Positions 43,775 through 53,772 of a DNA stretch of 64,000 nt are shown here, piece by piece. Location: positions 1 to 64,000 of the forward strand of contig JBMNUT010000011.1 of the NCBI GenBank assembly GCA_050946375.1, read 5' to 3'. Position 1 is the first letter of the stretch. Every line of letters begins with the position of its first letter. The notes under the pieces were generated by a model, which saw only the letters and a list, made by a program, of their open reading frames with translations, had not been told where the DNA came from and did not search any database. Source of the stretch: UBA1794 sp050946375. GTDB lineage: Bacteria; Bacteroidota; Bacteroidia; Bacteroidales; Bacteroidaceae. The position numbers were made by a program, and so were the translations under genes.

Positions 43775-45787
43775 CTACAGCATTTCTTTTACTTGCTTGT
43801 ACACGTTTTCAGCCGTGAAGCCGAGTTTCTCGTCGAGCACCTTGTAGGGAGCAGAGAAACCGAAGGAGTTGAGGCCCCAGATTTTACCGTGTGCGCCGAC
43901 AAGGCCTTGCAGGTTTACAGGCAAACCGGCGGTCAGGCCGAATGTCTTGGCCTCGGCAGGCAGAACGCTCTCCTGGTATTCTTTGCTTTGGGTGCGGAAC
44001 AAACCTTCGGAGGGTGCAGACACGATGCGTACTTTCACTCCGTCTTTGCGCAGAAGGGCAGCGCCGGCTACCAGAGTGGATACTTCGGAGCCGCTTGCTA
44101 CGAGTATGACATCAGGCTGAGCGTCGGAACCTGCTACGATATAGGCGCCCTTTGCAGCCTGAGTGTAGTCGTTTCCTTCGGGGAGCATGTCGATATTCTG
44201 GCGGGAGAAGATGAGTCCGGTCGGAGAGGTGGTGTTCTCCATGGCAAGGCGCCAGGCCTGTGTCGTCTCTTCTGCATCGGCAGGACGGAGAACGAGCATG
44301 GAGTTGTGTCCGTGGTGGTTCTGCAGTTTTTCCATCAGGCGGATTTGTGCTTCTTGCTCTACGGGCTCGTGGGTAGGACCGTCTTCACCAACGCGGAATG
44401 CATCGTGTGTCCAAATGAATTTGACGGGCACTTCCATGAGGGCGGCCATGCGGATTGCGGGCTTCATGTAGTCGGAGAATACGAAGAACGTACCGCATGC
44501 CGGGATAACTCCTCCGTGCAATGCCATACCGATGCAGCAGCAAGCCATCGTAAGTTCTGCCACGCCTGCCTGGAAGAAGGCTCCGGTGAAGTCACCCTTG
44601 GTAAAGGCGTGGGTTTTCTTGAGGAACCCGTCGGTCTTATCGGAGTTGCTCAGGTCGGCAGATGCGCAGATCATGTTTTCTACTTGCTCTGCCAAAGCGC
44701 CTAATACGGTAGCCGAAGCGGCACGGGTTGCAGAACCGGCTTTTTGCTGGATGGCATCCCAGTTTACTTTGGGGGCCTTACCGCTGAAGAAGTATTCGAG
44801 CTTTTCGGCTAAAGCGGGATTTGCTTTTGCCCAAGCGGCCTTGGCTGCATATTTTTCAGCTACGATTTTCTTCAGTTCTTCAGCACGTTTTGCATAAAGC
44901 TCTTTTACTTCGGGGAAGATAACGAAAGGATTCTCGGGGTCTCCGCCGAGTGCCTTGATGGTATTGATGTAGGCATCGCCTCCGAGCGGCGCACCGTGTG
45001 TGGCACAGTTACGCTCGTAGCTGGAACCGTCGGCCTTCAATGCGCCTTTTCCCATGATGGTTTTTCCGATAATCAGTGTCGGACGTTCTTTTTCAGCCTT
45101 GGCTTCCTGGAGTGCCTTGCGAATCTCTTCGGGGTTATTGCCGTTGATTGTAATGACTTTCCAGTTCCAAGCTTCATATTTTTGCGCTACATTTTCGCAA
45201 GTAACAGCCGCACATTCGGTAGAGAGCTGGATGTCGTTGGAATCATAGAACATGATTAAGTTATCCAGGCCGAGGGTTCCGGCAATACGTCCTGCGCCTT
45301 GGGAAATTTCTTCCTGTACTCCTCCGTCGGAGATGTAGGCGTAGATGGTTTGGCCCATAACCTCGTCTCCAAAGCGGGCGTTCAGGAATTTAGCAGCTAT
45401 TGCGGCACCTACGGCATAGCAGTGTCCTTGTCCGAGGGGGCCGGAGGTGTTTTCGATACCGCGCATCACGTCTACTTCCGGATGCCCGGGGCAGGGAGAA
45501 CCCCATTGGCGGAAGCTGGACAATTCTTCCATCGTAAATTTCCCGGTCAGCGCCAGAATGGAATAGAGCATCGGGGACATGTGTCCGGGGTCGAGGAAGA
45601 ATCGGTCACGACCTTCCCACCGGGGATTTTCGGGATCGTAGACTAAGAATTCAGAGAAGAGCACGTTTACGAAGTCAGCTCCACCCATTGCTCCTCCGGG
45701 ATGCCCGGATTTAGCTTTTTCTACCATGGAAGCAGCCAAAATGCGCACGTTGTCCGCAGCGCGAGTCATCAGTTTGTTATCGTTCAT
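43775..45787 (-). CDS. tkt: transketolase
   Basis: A 670-residue thiamine diphosphate enzyme of the pentose phosphate pathway. Visible motifs are KSGHPGGAMGGADF near the N-terminus, GHCYAVGAAIAAKF, ISDGGVQEEISQGAG (ThDP/Mg site) and the C-terminal-half ICASADLSNSDKT and THDAFRVGEDGPTHEP. Length is full. Its place beside GH51, araBAD and rpiB fits the use of xylulose 5-phosphate made from arabinose. Confidence 0.96.
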   Translation of the reverse strand: MNDNKLMTRAADNVRILAASMVEKAKSGHPGGAMGGADFVNVLFSEFLVYDPENPRWEGRDRFFLDPGHMSPMLYSILALTGKFTMEELSSFRQWGSPCPGHPEVDVMRGIENTSGPLGQGHCYAVGAAIAAKFLNARFGDEVMGQTIYAYISDGGVQEEISQGAGRIAGTLGLDNLIMFYDSNDIQLSTECAAVTCENVAQKYEAWNWKVITINGNNPEEIRKALQEAKAEKERPTLIIGKTIMGKGALKADGSSYERNCATHGAPLGGDAYINTIKALGGDPENPFVIFPEVKELYAKRAEELKKIVAEKYAAKAAWAKANPALAEKLEYFFSGKAPKVNWDAIQQKAGSATRAASATVLGALAEQVENMICASADLSNSDKTDGFLKKTHAFTKGDFTGAFFQAGVAELTMACCCIGMALHGGVIPACGTFFVFSDYMKPAIRMAALMEVPVKFIWTHDAFRVGEDGPTHEPVEQEAQIRLMEKLQNHHGHNSMLVLRPADAEETTQAWRLAMENTTSPTGLIFSRQNIDMLPEGNDYTQAAKGAYIVAGSDAQPDVILVASGSEVSTLVAGAALLRKDGVKVRIVSAPSEGLFRTQSKEYQESVLPAEAKTFGLTAGLPVNLQGLVGAHGKIWGLNSFGFSAPYKVLDEKLGFTAENVYKQVKEML

Positions 45788-45859
45788 ACTGTTGTTTAGG
45801 TATTTATATGTATGTATTTACTAAAAGAGGGGCCAAGTACTTATTTGGCAATGCATGTG

Positions 45860-45867
45860 CAAAAATA
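45860..45867 (-). promoter_or_regulatory. -7 promoter element (TATTTTTG) for tkt
   Basis: A perfect TAnnTTTG on the minus strand, 73 bases before the tkt ATG and immediately after the GH51 stop. An imperfect TTG lies about 20 bases further upstream. Confidence 0.5.
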
Positions 45868-47439
45868 TTATTTCAATTCGAGAACAACAATACTTTTAGC
45901 AGGAAGTTTCACTTTTAGTACACCTTTGTTCCATTTTGCTCCTTCGAATGTCGAAGGGGTTACAGCATTCGGATTTTCAAAGGTGTTGTGGTCGTTGATG
46001 TTCTTGGCCGTCAAGATGCGTCCGCTTACGGTTTTTGCTTTGACGGAAGGCAGGTTGATGGTTACCTCGTTGTCGTTTTCCAAATCGACGTTGGCCAAAC
46101 TGATATGGATTGCCCCGTTTTGGTCTTTGGAGGCTGTGGCGCTGATTACGGGTACTTTCTCATTGAAGCGGATGTTGGGCTTCATGGTGATTCCGATTGT
46201 GTCGCATTTCAAATCGAGGGGCAGATAGGTCGCTCCCTGGTGCACATTGTACATTTCGAATACGTGATAGGTCGGAGTCAGCACCATCTTGTCGTCTTTG
46301 GTCAGCACCAATGACTGAAGAACGTTGGCGACTTGTGCGATATTGGCCATCTTCAGCCGGTCGGTGTATTTGTGGAATACGTTGAGCGAGAGGGCTGCCA
46401 CGAAAGCATCGCGAAGGGTATTCTGCTGGTAAAGGTGTCCGCGTACCGTGCCCGGCTCTTCGTCCCACCAGGTACCCCATTCGTCGAGGAAGAGGGCTAC
46501 CCGTTTCTTCGGGTCGATCTGGTCCATTACGGCAAAATGACGCTTGAGTACGTCTTCCACCTCCAGGCATTTTGCCAGGGTCCAATAGTATTCGTCTTTG
46601 TTGAACTGTGTGGCAGAGCCTTTCGAGCCGCTCCATCCGGGTACGGTGTAGTAGTGGAGCGAAAGCGCATTCATGTTTCCGGCTGCACGCTCCATCAGAA
46701 CCCGTGTCCAGTTCTCGTCGTAATCACTGGCACCGCTGGCTATCTTGTACAGCCGGTTCCCGTCGTAGTTACGGCAGTAGGTGGAGTAGCGGCGGTAGAG
46801 GTCGGCATAATATTCGGGGCGCATGCTGCCTCCGCATCCCCAGCTTTCGTTTCCTACGCCGAGGAACTTCACGTTCCACGCCTTATCCCTGCCGTTCTTG
46901 CGGCGCAGATTGGCCATGGGCGAGTCGCCGTCCGAGGTCATGTATTCAACCCATTTGGCCAATTCTTCCACCGTACCGCTGCCTACGTTGCCGCTGATGT
47001 AGGGCTCGCAGCCGAGCAGTTCGCAGAGGTTGAGGAATTCGTGGGTTCCAAAGCTGTTGTCCTCTATGGTTCCGCCCCAGTTGTTGTTCACCATTTTGGG
47101 GCGTTGCTCGCGAGGACCGATGCCGTCGCGCCAGTGATATTCGTCGGCAAAGCAGCCGCCCGGCCAGCGCATTACGGGTACTTTCAGCTTTTTCAGGGCT
47201 TCGAGCACGTCGTTTCGGTAACCGTTTGTATTGGGGATGGGGGAGTCTTCGCCTACCCATATTCCGCCGTAGATGCACGTGCCCAGATGTTCGGCAAATT
47301 GGCCGTAGATTTCTTTCGGTATGATACGTTCACCTTGGTCGGCATGCACGGTGATTTCCGCACTGTTTTGCGCTCCGGCCAGCGATGTTACGCCGAGCAA
47401 TACGGAGGCAAACATGAGTTTTTTCATTTGTCTGTTCAT
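45868..47439 (-). CDS. GH51 alpha-L-arabinofuranosidase, exported
   Basis: A 523-residue enzyme with a signal peptide (KKLMFASVLLGVTSLAGAQ). Family motifs are GQFAEHLGTCIYGGIWVG, MRWPGGCFADEYHW, the acid/base Glu 198 in LGVGNESWGCGG and the nucleophile Glu 320 in LFLDEWGTWW. The C-terminal beta domain follows. It should release L-arabinofuranose from arabinan or arabinoxylan fragments in the periplasm. It shares a strand with the ara genes. Confidence 0.93.
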   Translation of the reverse strand: MNRQMKKLMFASVLLGVTSLAGAQNSAEITVHADQGERIIPKEIYGQFAEHLGTCIYGGIWVGEDSPIPNTNGYRNDVLEALKKLKVPVMRWPGGCFADEYHWRDGIGPREQRPKMVNNNWGGTIEDNSFGTHEFLNLCELLGCEPYISGNVGSGTVEELAKWVEYMTSDGDSPMANLRRKNGRDKAWNVKFLGVGNESWGCGGSMRPEYYADLYRRYSTYCRNYDGNRLYKIASGASDYDENWTRVLMERAAGNMNALSLHYYTVPGWSGSKGSATQFNKDEYYWTLAKCLEVEDVLKRHFAVMDQIDPKKRVALFLDEWGTWWDEEPGTVRGHLYQQNTLRDAFVAALSLNVFHKYTDRLKMANIAQVANVLQSLVLTKDDKMVLTPTYHVFEMYNVHQGATYLPLDLKCDTIGITMKPNIRFNEKVPVISATASKDQNGAIHISLANVDLENDNEVTINLPSVKAKTVSGRILTAKNINDHNTFENPNAVTPSTFEGAKWNKGVLKVKLPAKSIVVLELK

Positions 47440-47485
47440 CGTTTTTCTTTTTAAGGTTGATTTCTTTTGGGAATTGGTTTATCCC

Positions 47486-49426
47486 TTAGTCTACAAATAC
47501 GGCTCCTCCGTTGGAGGCGATTTCAAGAGAAACTTTTCCGTTCTCTTTCACCGACATTTTCTTGAGGCCCGGGGTAAGGTCTTTCTGGTCGTAGTAGAAG
47601 TCTACTTCCTGCCCGGCGAGCATCGGGAGCGAGAGGTCCAGTTTCAGCGGCTCTTTCGTCGCGTTGACTGCTGCCACATACCATTTGTCGCCATGCCGAC
47701 GCGCCAGCACGCAATATTTGCCGGGATATCCGTCGATGAAGCGGGTCTCGTCCCAAATGGTGGGAACGTGTTTCATGTATTCCATGGCGATTTTCGGGGC
47801 ATCTTCCAGGTTGTTGGGCGCAAGGGCAAAGTTCTGGATTGGATTCTGGAAGAGAACCGTCGTGGCCAGCTGGAATACGTCGGTCGTCATGCGGGTAGTT
47901 CCGCCATTGTTCTCCCGGTTCAGGCGTTTGTTGAGGAAGCATCCGCCGAATTCCATGCAGCCCACGGTGTTGCGGATGAAGGGGTGAAGCGTGGCGTTGA
48001 AGGCCTCGTTGTCGCAAAAGTGCTGATTGAATATCAGATTTTCCGAGGCCAATACTGCTTCGCTGCCTACGTAGTTGGGATACATGCGCTCCCAGCCGCG
48101 GGGCAGGGTGCATCCGTGGAATATGACCATAAGTCCGTAGTCGTCGGCATCGCTGAGAATCGACTCATAGAGGCGCATCGTTTCTTGCTTGTCTCCTCCG
48201 AAGAAGTCCACTTTGATGCCTTTTACGCCCAGTTCCTGCAGCCATTTCATCTCGCGCTTGCGGGCAATGGGGTTGTCCATCAGGTTAACCGGGCTCTGGG
48301 TGATGTCGTTCCAGTAGCCGCTTGAGCTGTACCACAAGAAGAGGGATACGCCTTTTGCTTTGGCATAGGCTGCGAGTTCTTTCATCCGTTCGCGGCCGAT
48401 GTTGTTATCCCACCAGTTGTCGATCAGTACATACTCGTACCCCATGGCGTAGGCCAGGTCGACGTAGCGGATTTGGTCGTCGAAGTTGATGCTTCCGTCC
48501 TGCCAGAGAATCCAGCTCCATGTGCCCCGTCCGAAGCGGTAGTCGTGTTGGGTTTCATAGAGCGGTTCTACTACGTCCCAGGGTACGGTCGTCTCTACGA
48601 TGGGTTTCAGGGTTTCTCCCACAGTGATGGTGCGCCACGGTGTGAGTGCGGGCAGGGCTACTCCCGGGGCTACCGTTCCGTTCCCATTGTTTTCCTCCGG
48701 CATGGGGAAGGCTATGGTGTAGAGTCCGGAAGCGTCGGCGTCGCTCAGGTGAGAGGCGCAGTATTTGCTGTCGACTCCGGTCTCGCTGACGAGTGCCCAG
48801 CCGTCATTGCCGACGCGGAACAGGCAGGGGAACGTAAAGCCGTGGCCGTATTGAGAGCGGGTGCTCATCGGTTCGTCGGCTTTGTATTCTTCTTCGTAAC
48901 TGGGTTTGGTCCGTTTCCAGCCTATCATGGCGTCGCTCTGCGGGCAGAGGAAGGTGGTGGTTTGTGCGGGGAAGCGGAAACCGGTGGCTTCGCTTTGGAT
49001 GGTGCAGCTTCCCGTTTCGCCGGTTTTGGGCAGGAGGTAGCGGAAGGCTACATCGTTGTTGCTCACTCGGAAAGTGACGCTCAGGACGTTTTTGTCTCCA
49101 CTCGCGAAGTTACACGTCAGTTCGTTGGCCTGGTAGTGGATGCGGCTTGCCTTGATGCGGTTCATGGAGTACTCTTCGTCGATCGAGCGTCTTTTTTCGT
49201 CTTTCAGGGAGAGGCCTTTGCTGAAATCACCGATGTTGGTGACTACCCCGAGGGGGGATTTCTCCAAAAAGGTTTTCCCCTTGTAGGTAATGCTGTAGGC
49301 GGGAGTTCCGTTGTCTGCGGTGACTTCTACTGCGAGGTTCCCGTCGGGGCTTGTGACTTTGCTTTGTGCCCAAAGGAGGGAGGGCAAGAAAAGGGTGCTG
49401 AGGTATAAGAGGGGTTTGATGTTCAT
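47486..49426 (-). CDS. GH97 glycosidase, exported (retaining type)
   Basis: A 646-residue SusB-like family member with a signal peptide (PLLYLSTLFLPSLLWAQ). An N-terminal beta-sandwich precedes the TIM barrel with RGTWSWILWQDGS, YVLIDNWWD and GIKVDFFGGDKQ. The Asp in KVDFFGGD (about 406) is the nucleophile position of the retaining GH97 subgroup, which includes alpha-galactosidases and beta-L-arabinopyranosidases; the inverting SusB type lacks it. Given the arabinose context, beta-L-arabinopyranosidase is a reasonable guess, alpha-galactosidase the alternative. Confidence 0.85.
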   Translation of the reverse strand: MNIKPLLYLSTLFLPSLLWAQSKVTSPDGNLAVEVTADNGTPAYSITYKGKTFLEKSPLGVVTNIGDFSKGLSLKDEKRRSIDEEYSMNRIKASRIHYQANELTCNFASGDKNVLSVTFRVSNNDVAFRYLLPKTGETGSCTIQSEATGFRFPAQTTTFLCPQSDAMIGWKRTKPSYEEEYKADEPMSTRSQYGHGFTFPCLFRVGNDGWALVSETGVDSKYCASHLSDADASGLYTIAFPMPEENNGNGTVAPGVALPALTPWRTITVGETLKPIVETTVPWDVVEPLYETQHDYRFGRGTWSWILWQDGSINFDDQIRYVDLAYAMGYEYVLIDNWWDNNIGRERMKELAAYAKAKGVSLFLWYSSSGYWNDITQSPVNLMDNPIARKREMKWLQELGVKGIKVDFFGGDKQETMRLYESILSDADDYGLMVIFHGCTLPRGWERMYPNYVGSEAVLASENLIFNQHFCDNEAFNATLHPFIRNTVGCMEFGGCFLNKRLNRENNGGTTRMTTDVFQLATTVLFQNPIQNFALAPNNLEDAPKIAMEYMKHVPTIWDETRFIDGYPGKYCVLARRHGDKWYVAAVNATKEPLKLDLSLPMLAGQEVDFYYDQKDLTPGLKKMSVKENGKVSLEIASNGGAVFVD

Positions 49427-49510
49427 AAAGGATGAATTTTACTAAGGGTCTTGGCTCTTTTTTTCGTGCAGCCGTGGACTGTTCAAGAGGCTATGGGGAA
49501 TAGCGGTAAA

Positions 49511-49577
49511 GATGCATGGGTTTTCCGAAAAAGTAGCGGTACTTTGGAAACAGAGGTGCGTGCCTTTTCCGAAGCGG
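49511..49577. repeat. diverged copies of the dispersed 22-base repeat
   Basis: GATGCATGGGTTTTCCG, AAAAAGTAGCGGTACTTTGG and GGTGCGTGCCTTTTCCG are three diverged units with spacing of 22-25 bases, after the araB gene. Confidence 0.5.
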
Positions 49578-49683
49578 TATGGGGCAAAAGAAAGGGAAGA
49601 GGGACAACTCCTGCGGGAAAATGCCTTCTTCCTGAATTGATTGACCGAACGGTGCTTCGTACAAAGCGAGGCTGCCGGTTCTT

Positions 49684-49730
49684 AAAAATGATTCCCGGGG
49701 AGGAAGTTCCCATGTAACTCCTCCCCGGGA
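49684..49730 (-). terminator. intrinsic terminator after araB
   Basis: TCCCGGGGAGGA pairs perfectly with TCCTCCCCGGGA, followed on the minus strand by ATTTTTAA. It would split araDAB from GH97-GH51. Confidence 0.75.
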
Positions 49731-49758
49731 GATCTGTCAATCAATCAGCCCAGCGGCT

Positions 49759-51351
49759 TCATTTCTTGCAAGCCACCGCCTTCTCTTCGATAGGCAGGCA
49801 GGCTTTGTAGCTCTCGATGTAGGTATTGAATCCCTTTACGTCTTCGGGCAAAGGTCTGATTTCGATACCTGCATCTCCGGCAAATACCTGTTTGTCCAGA
49901 TAATCGGCAAGCGATTCTTTGTTCGCGTTGTTCACCAGGTAGGCAGCCAGCAGGGCAATTCCCCACGCTCCGCCTTCGCCGGCGGTCTCCATTACGGAGA
50001 TGGGCGAGTTCAGTGCGGCGGCCAGAATGCGTTGGCCTACGCCTTTTGTCTTGAACAGGCCGCCGTGGCCGGTGATACGGTCTACGCGAATCTTCTCTTC
50101 GTTGAAGAGAATGTCATTGCCGATCTTCAGTATGGCTACCGAAGCATAGAGGTGCGCGCGCATCAGGTTGGCGAGGGTGAACTTATCGTTGGCTGAACGC
50201 ACGAACAGCGGGCGGCCTTCGGCTAATCCCGTTACCGGTTCGCCGGAGAAGTAGTTGTAGGTCAGCAGACCGCCGCAGTCCGCTTGCCCGGTCAGGGCGT
50301 GGTTGTACAGCTTTTCGAAGATTTCATCCATGTTGACCGGCATGCCCATCAGTTCCTGGTATTCCTTGAACATGTTGATCCATGCGTTCAAGTCGGAGGT
50401 ACAGTTGTTGCAGTGTACCATTGCTACGAGGCTTCCGTCGGGCGTGGTTACCATGTCGATCATTTCGTAGGGCTTCGTCAGGTCTTTCTCCAGCACAATC
50501 ATGGAGAATGAGGAAGTTCCTGCCGAAACGTTGCCCGTCCGTTGCTTGACGGCATTGGTGGCTACCATGCCGGTGCCTGCATCGCCTTCGGGCGGGCAGA
50601 CAGGGATGCCGGGTTTCAGATGGCCTGATACGTCCAGCCGTTTGGCACCTTCGGGGGTGAGGAAGCCTGCATTTTCGCCTGCAAGCAGCACTTTGGGCAG
50701 AATGTCGGTAAGTTTCCAGCTGAAGCCTTCGGGTTCGATGAGTTTGTCGAACTTGTCTACCATTTCCTGCGAGTAGTTTTTCGTAGCAGGGTCAATGGGA
50801 ATCATGCCCGATGCATCGCCGATGCCCAGAACCTTTTGCCCGGTAATCTGCCAATGCACGTATCCTGCCAGCGTAGTGAGGAAGTCGATGTCTTTTACGT
50901 GCTCCTCGTGGTTCAGAATGGCTTGATACAAGTGGGAAATGCTCCAGCGCAAGGGAATGTTGTACACGAACAGTTTCGACAGCGTCGCTGCGGCTTCTGC
51001 CGTATTGGTATTCCGCCATGTGCGGAAAGGCACCAATATTTCCTGTTTGCTATTGAAGGGCATGTAGCCGTGCATCATGGCACTGATGCCGATGGCTGCG
51101 AGGCTTTCGATTTCGATGTCATACTGTTCCTTGACGTTTTTGCGCAGATCGGCATAACTGTCCTGCAGGCCATACCAGATGGCTTCCACGCTGTACGTCC
51201 ACAAGCCGTCGACCAGCTGGTTCTCCCATACGTGGCTGCCTTGGGCAATGGGCTTGTTTTCTTCGTCAATCAGGACAGACTTTATGCGCGTCGAGCCGAA
51301 CTCGATGCCCAAAATAGCCTTCCCGGATTGAATGGTTGACTTAGGATCCAT
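49759..51351 (-). CDS. araB: FGGY family carbohydrate kinase, L-ribulokinase
   Basis: A 530-residue sugar kinase. The N-terminal phosphate motif is LGIEFGSTRIKSVLID, followed by the substrate-site region IGISAMMHGYMPFN; the ATP domain has GNVSAGTSSFSMI, ITGHGGLFKTKGVGQRILAAAL and ETAGEGGAWGIALLA. The FGGY family also contains xylulokinases, but the location directly after araA makes L-ribulokinase the natural call. It phosphorylates L-ribulose to L-ribulose 5-phosphate. Confidence 0.87.
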   Translation of the reverse strand: MDPKSTIQSGKAILGIEFGSTRIKSVLIDEENKPIAQGSHVWENQLVDGLWTYSVEAIWYGLQDSYADLRKNVKEQYDIEIESLAAIGISAMMHGYMPFNSKQEILVPFRTWRNTNTAEAAATLSKLFVYNIPLRWSISHLYQAILNHEEHVKDIDFLTTLAGYVHWQITGQKVLGIGDASGMIPIDPATKNYSQEMVDKFDKLIEPEGFSWKLTDILPKVLLAGENAGFLTPEGAKRLDVSGHLKPGIPVCPPEGDAGTGMVATNAVKQRTGNVSAGTSSFSMIVLEKDLTKPYEMIDMVTTPDGSLVAMVHCNNCTSDLNAWINMFKEYQELMGMPVNMDEIFEKLYNHALTGQADCGGLLTYNYFSGEPVTGLAEGRPLFVRSANDKFTLANLMRAHLYASVAILKIGNDILFNEEKIRVDRITGHGGLFKTKGVGQRILAAALNSPISVMETAGEGGAWGIALLAAYLVNNANKESLADYLDKQVFAGDAGIEIRPLPEDVKGFNTYIESYKACLPIEEKAVACKK

Positions 51352-51401
51352 ATTTACGGTCTTTCAATCGTTAACGATATGATGCTTGCAAAAATGGAAC
51401 G

Positions 51402-52928
51402 TTAGCAGAGTGCCTTATTCAGCATATAGTACACTTCGTTCATGCGCAACTCCTTCTTGAAGTCGCTGATGTTGGTGTCTTTGCTGATATGTACCATTTC
51501 GATTCCTGCGATTTCCGCATAGTCTTCCCAATATTCGGCAGTGAGGTCGTAGGAGAAGCAGGAGTGGTGCGTGCCTCCGGCCAGAATCCATGCGCCAGCG
51601 CCTATCTCGAAGTTGGGTTGCGGAATCCACAATGCGGAAGCAACGGGGAGCTTGGGCAGCGGTTTCGGCTCGATGCATTCCACATCGTTTACGATCAAAC
51701 GGAAGCGGTTGCCGAGGTCGATTACCGTAGCAGCGCATCCGGCGCCGGTTTTCGAGGTGAATACTAGACGTGCGGTCTCGCTCTTGCGGATACCGATGCC
51801 GAGGAAGTGTACTTCCAGGCGGGGCTTCTTAGCTGCGATGAGCGGGCAAACTTCCAGCATGTGCGACTGCAGAAGGGCGCTGTTCTCGCCGTCGAAGTTG
51901 ATGGTGTAGTCCTCCAGGAACGAGCAGCCACGCGGCAGGCCTTGGCTCATTACCCATACGGTGCGGTAGAGTGCTGCCGATTTCCAGTCGCCCTCTGCGC
52001 CGAATCCGTAGCCTTCGGCCATCAAACGTTGGGAAGCCAGACCCGGAATCTGATCGAAGTGGCTGCCGTCGGTTTGGCCCAGGTCGTCGAAGTTGGTGGT
52101 AAAGCCTTTGGCGCCTTTGTCTTTCAGGATGGCGCGCAGAGCCAATTCGGCTTTGGCAGAGTTCCAAACCTTCTCGTATGCAACAGATTTCTTGTCTTCC
52201 AATGCTGCGTCGTGGTCGTAGAGGCTGAAGTATTCGCCTACGAGTTTGTCTACGTCTTCATCCTTGACTTGGGCCTGGTAGCTCATCAGTTCGCTTACGG
52301 GGCAGTAGTCTACGTGGTAGCCCATGCGTTGTTCTGCCTCTACCTTGTCGCCATCGGTTACGGCTACGTTGTTCATTTGGTCGCCGAAGCGGATGATGAG
52401 CATGTCTTGTGCGTCAGCCCATGCTACGCAGACGCGCATCCAAACGGCAATCTTGTGCTGGGTCTCTGCTTCTTTCCAATAGCCTACTACGACTTTGCGG
52501 CGGATGCGCATGCGGGTACAGATGTGGCCGAATTCGCGGTCGCCGTGTGCCGACTGGTTGAGGTTCATGAAGTCCATGTCCATCGTGTCCCAAGGAATTT
52601 CCTTGTTGTATTGCGTATGCAGGTGAAGCAGCGGCTTCTTCAGCTGTTGGAGGCCGTGAATCCACATTTTGGCGGGAGAGAAGGTGTGCATCCAGGTGAT
52701 GACGCCGACGCATTTGTCGTCGTTATTGGCAGCTTTGAATACGGCTTCTACTTCTTTTGAAGAGTTTGCGGTTCCTTTGTACACTACCTTTACAGGCAGA
52801 TTGCTGCTCTGGTTCAGGCCGGCTACCATCTCATTGGAGTGAGCATCTACGACTTTTACTGCATCGCCTCCGTAAAGGAGCTGAGCTCCTGTTACGAACC
52901 ATACTTCATAGTTATCAAAAGCGTTCAT
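51402..52928 (-). CDS. araA: L-arabinose isomerase
   Basis: A 508-residue Mn-dependent isomerase converting L-arabinose to L-ribulose. Family motifs are YEVWFVTGAQLLYG at the start, GVITWMHTFSPAKMWI, EDYTINFDGENSALLQSHMLEVCP and the C-terminal ILAGGTHHSCFS with the active-site His. Length matches the E. coli enzyme. Confidence 0.96.
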   Translation of the reverse strand: MNAFDNYEVWFVTGAQLLYGGDAVKVVDAHSNEMVAGLNQSSNLPVKVVYKGTANSSKEVEAVFKAANNDDKCVGVITWMHTFSPAKMWIHGLQQLKKPLLHLHTQYNKEIPWDTMDMDFMNLNQSAHGDREFGHICTRMRIRRKVVVGYWKEAETQHKIAVWMRVCVAWADAQDMLIIRFGDQMNNVAVTDGDKVEAEQRMGYHVDYCPVSELMSYQAQVKDEDVDKLVGEYFSLYDHDAALEDKKSVAYEKVWNSAKAELALRAILKDKGAKGFTTNFDDLGQTDGSHFDQIPGLASQRLMAEGYGFGAEGDWKSAALYRTVWVMSQGLPRGCSFLEDYTINFDGENSALLQSHMLEVCPLIAAKKPRLEVHFLGIGIRKSETARLVFTSKTGAGCAATVIDLGNRFRLIVNDVECIEPKPLPKLPVASALWIPQPNFEIGAGAWILAGGTHHSCFSYDLTAEYWEDYAEIAGIEMVHISKDTNISDFKKELRMNEVYYMLNKALC

Positions 52929-53000
52929 TGTGATATAAGTTTTAGGTTTTAGTTGATGAATTTGTTCGGTTTGGGTTTAGTTTGAGGGTTGAAAGCGCCC

Positions 53001-53042
53001 GCGGTTTTCGTCAAAAGCGTTGCAGCTTCGGGCGAAAACCGC
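53001..53042. repeat. inverted repeat between araD and araA, repeat-family-like
   Basis: GCGGTTTTCG (53001-53010) is complementary to 53033-53042; the loop holds AAAAGCGTTGCAGCTTCGG, which resembles a diverged family unit. It lies between the araD stop and the araA start. Confidence 0.45.
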
Positions 53043-53054
53043 TGGTGGTTTTTC

Positions 53055-53744
53055 TTATTTCTTCTGGCCGTAATAGGCGTTAGGCCCGTGTTTGCGGTTG
53101 AAGTGCTTCTCTATCAAGAGCGGATTCATGGTGAGCGCAGGATTGATGGTGTAGGCTATGAAGGCCATTTTGGCTACCTGCTCCATCACTACGGCGTTGT
53201 GCACTGCGTCGTTGGCATCCTTGCCCCAGGCGAAAGGACCGTGGTTCTTGACCAATACGCCCGGCGTATGCACGGGGTTCATGCCCTCGAAGCGCTTGAT
53301 GATTACGTGGCCGGTCTCCAGCTCATACTGGCCTTTTACTTCGGCTTCCGTCATGTCGGCGGTGCAGGGGATGGCTTCGTGGAAATAGTCGGCATGGGTC
53401 GTCCCGATGTTGGGGATGTCCTTGCCGGCCTGTGCCCATGCGGTTGCATAGGTGGAGTGCGTGTGTACCACTCCGCCGATTTCGGAGAATGCCTTGTAGA
53501 GTGCAACGTGGGTAGGAGTATCGGAAGAGGGACGAAGGTTGCCTTCCACTACATTTCCGTCTAAGTCGATAACGACCATGTCGGAGGCTTTCATCGTTTC
53601 GTACGATACGCCGCTGGGTTTGATGACTACCAGTCCGCTTTTGCGGTCGATGGCAGAAACATTGCCCCAGGTAAAGATGACCAATCCGTGTTTTACCAAG
53701 TCCAAGTTGGCATTGAACACTTTTGTCTTGAGTTCTTCTAACAT
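53055..53744 (-). CDS. araD: L-ribulose-5-phosphate 4-epimerase
   Basis: A 229-residue class II aldolase-like zinc enzyme that makes D-xylulose 5-phosphate. It has FTWGNVSAIDRKSGLVVIKPSG, GVVHTHSTYATAWAQAG (zinc His pair) and VLVKNHGPFAWG (third His). It follows araR by 28 bases. Confidence 0.95.
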   Translation of the reverse strand: MLEELKTKVFNANLDLVKHGLVIFTWGNVSAIDRKSGLVVIKPSGVSYETMKASDMVVIDLDGNVVEGNLRPSSDTPTHVALYKAFSEIGGVVHTHSTYATAWAQAGKDIPNIGTTHADYFHEAIPCTADMTEAEVKGQYELETGHVIIKRFEGMNPVHTPGVLVKNHGPFAWGKDANDAVHNAVVMEQVAKMAFIAYTINPALTMNPLLIEKHFNRKHGPNAYYGQKK

Positions 53745-53772
53745 GATATTTCCTTTGTTTTGTCTTTTGTTC

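Larger units (their letters stand above)
49427..49758. other. gap between araB and GH97: repeat units and terminator
   Basis: The 332 bases hold diverged repeat units (49511-49577), the araB terminator (49684-49730) and no gene. Short frames on both strands overlap the hairpins and look non-coding. Confidence 0.5.
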
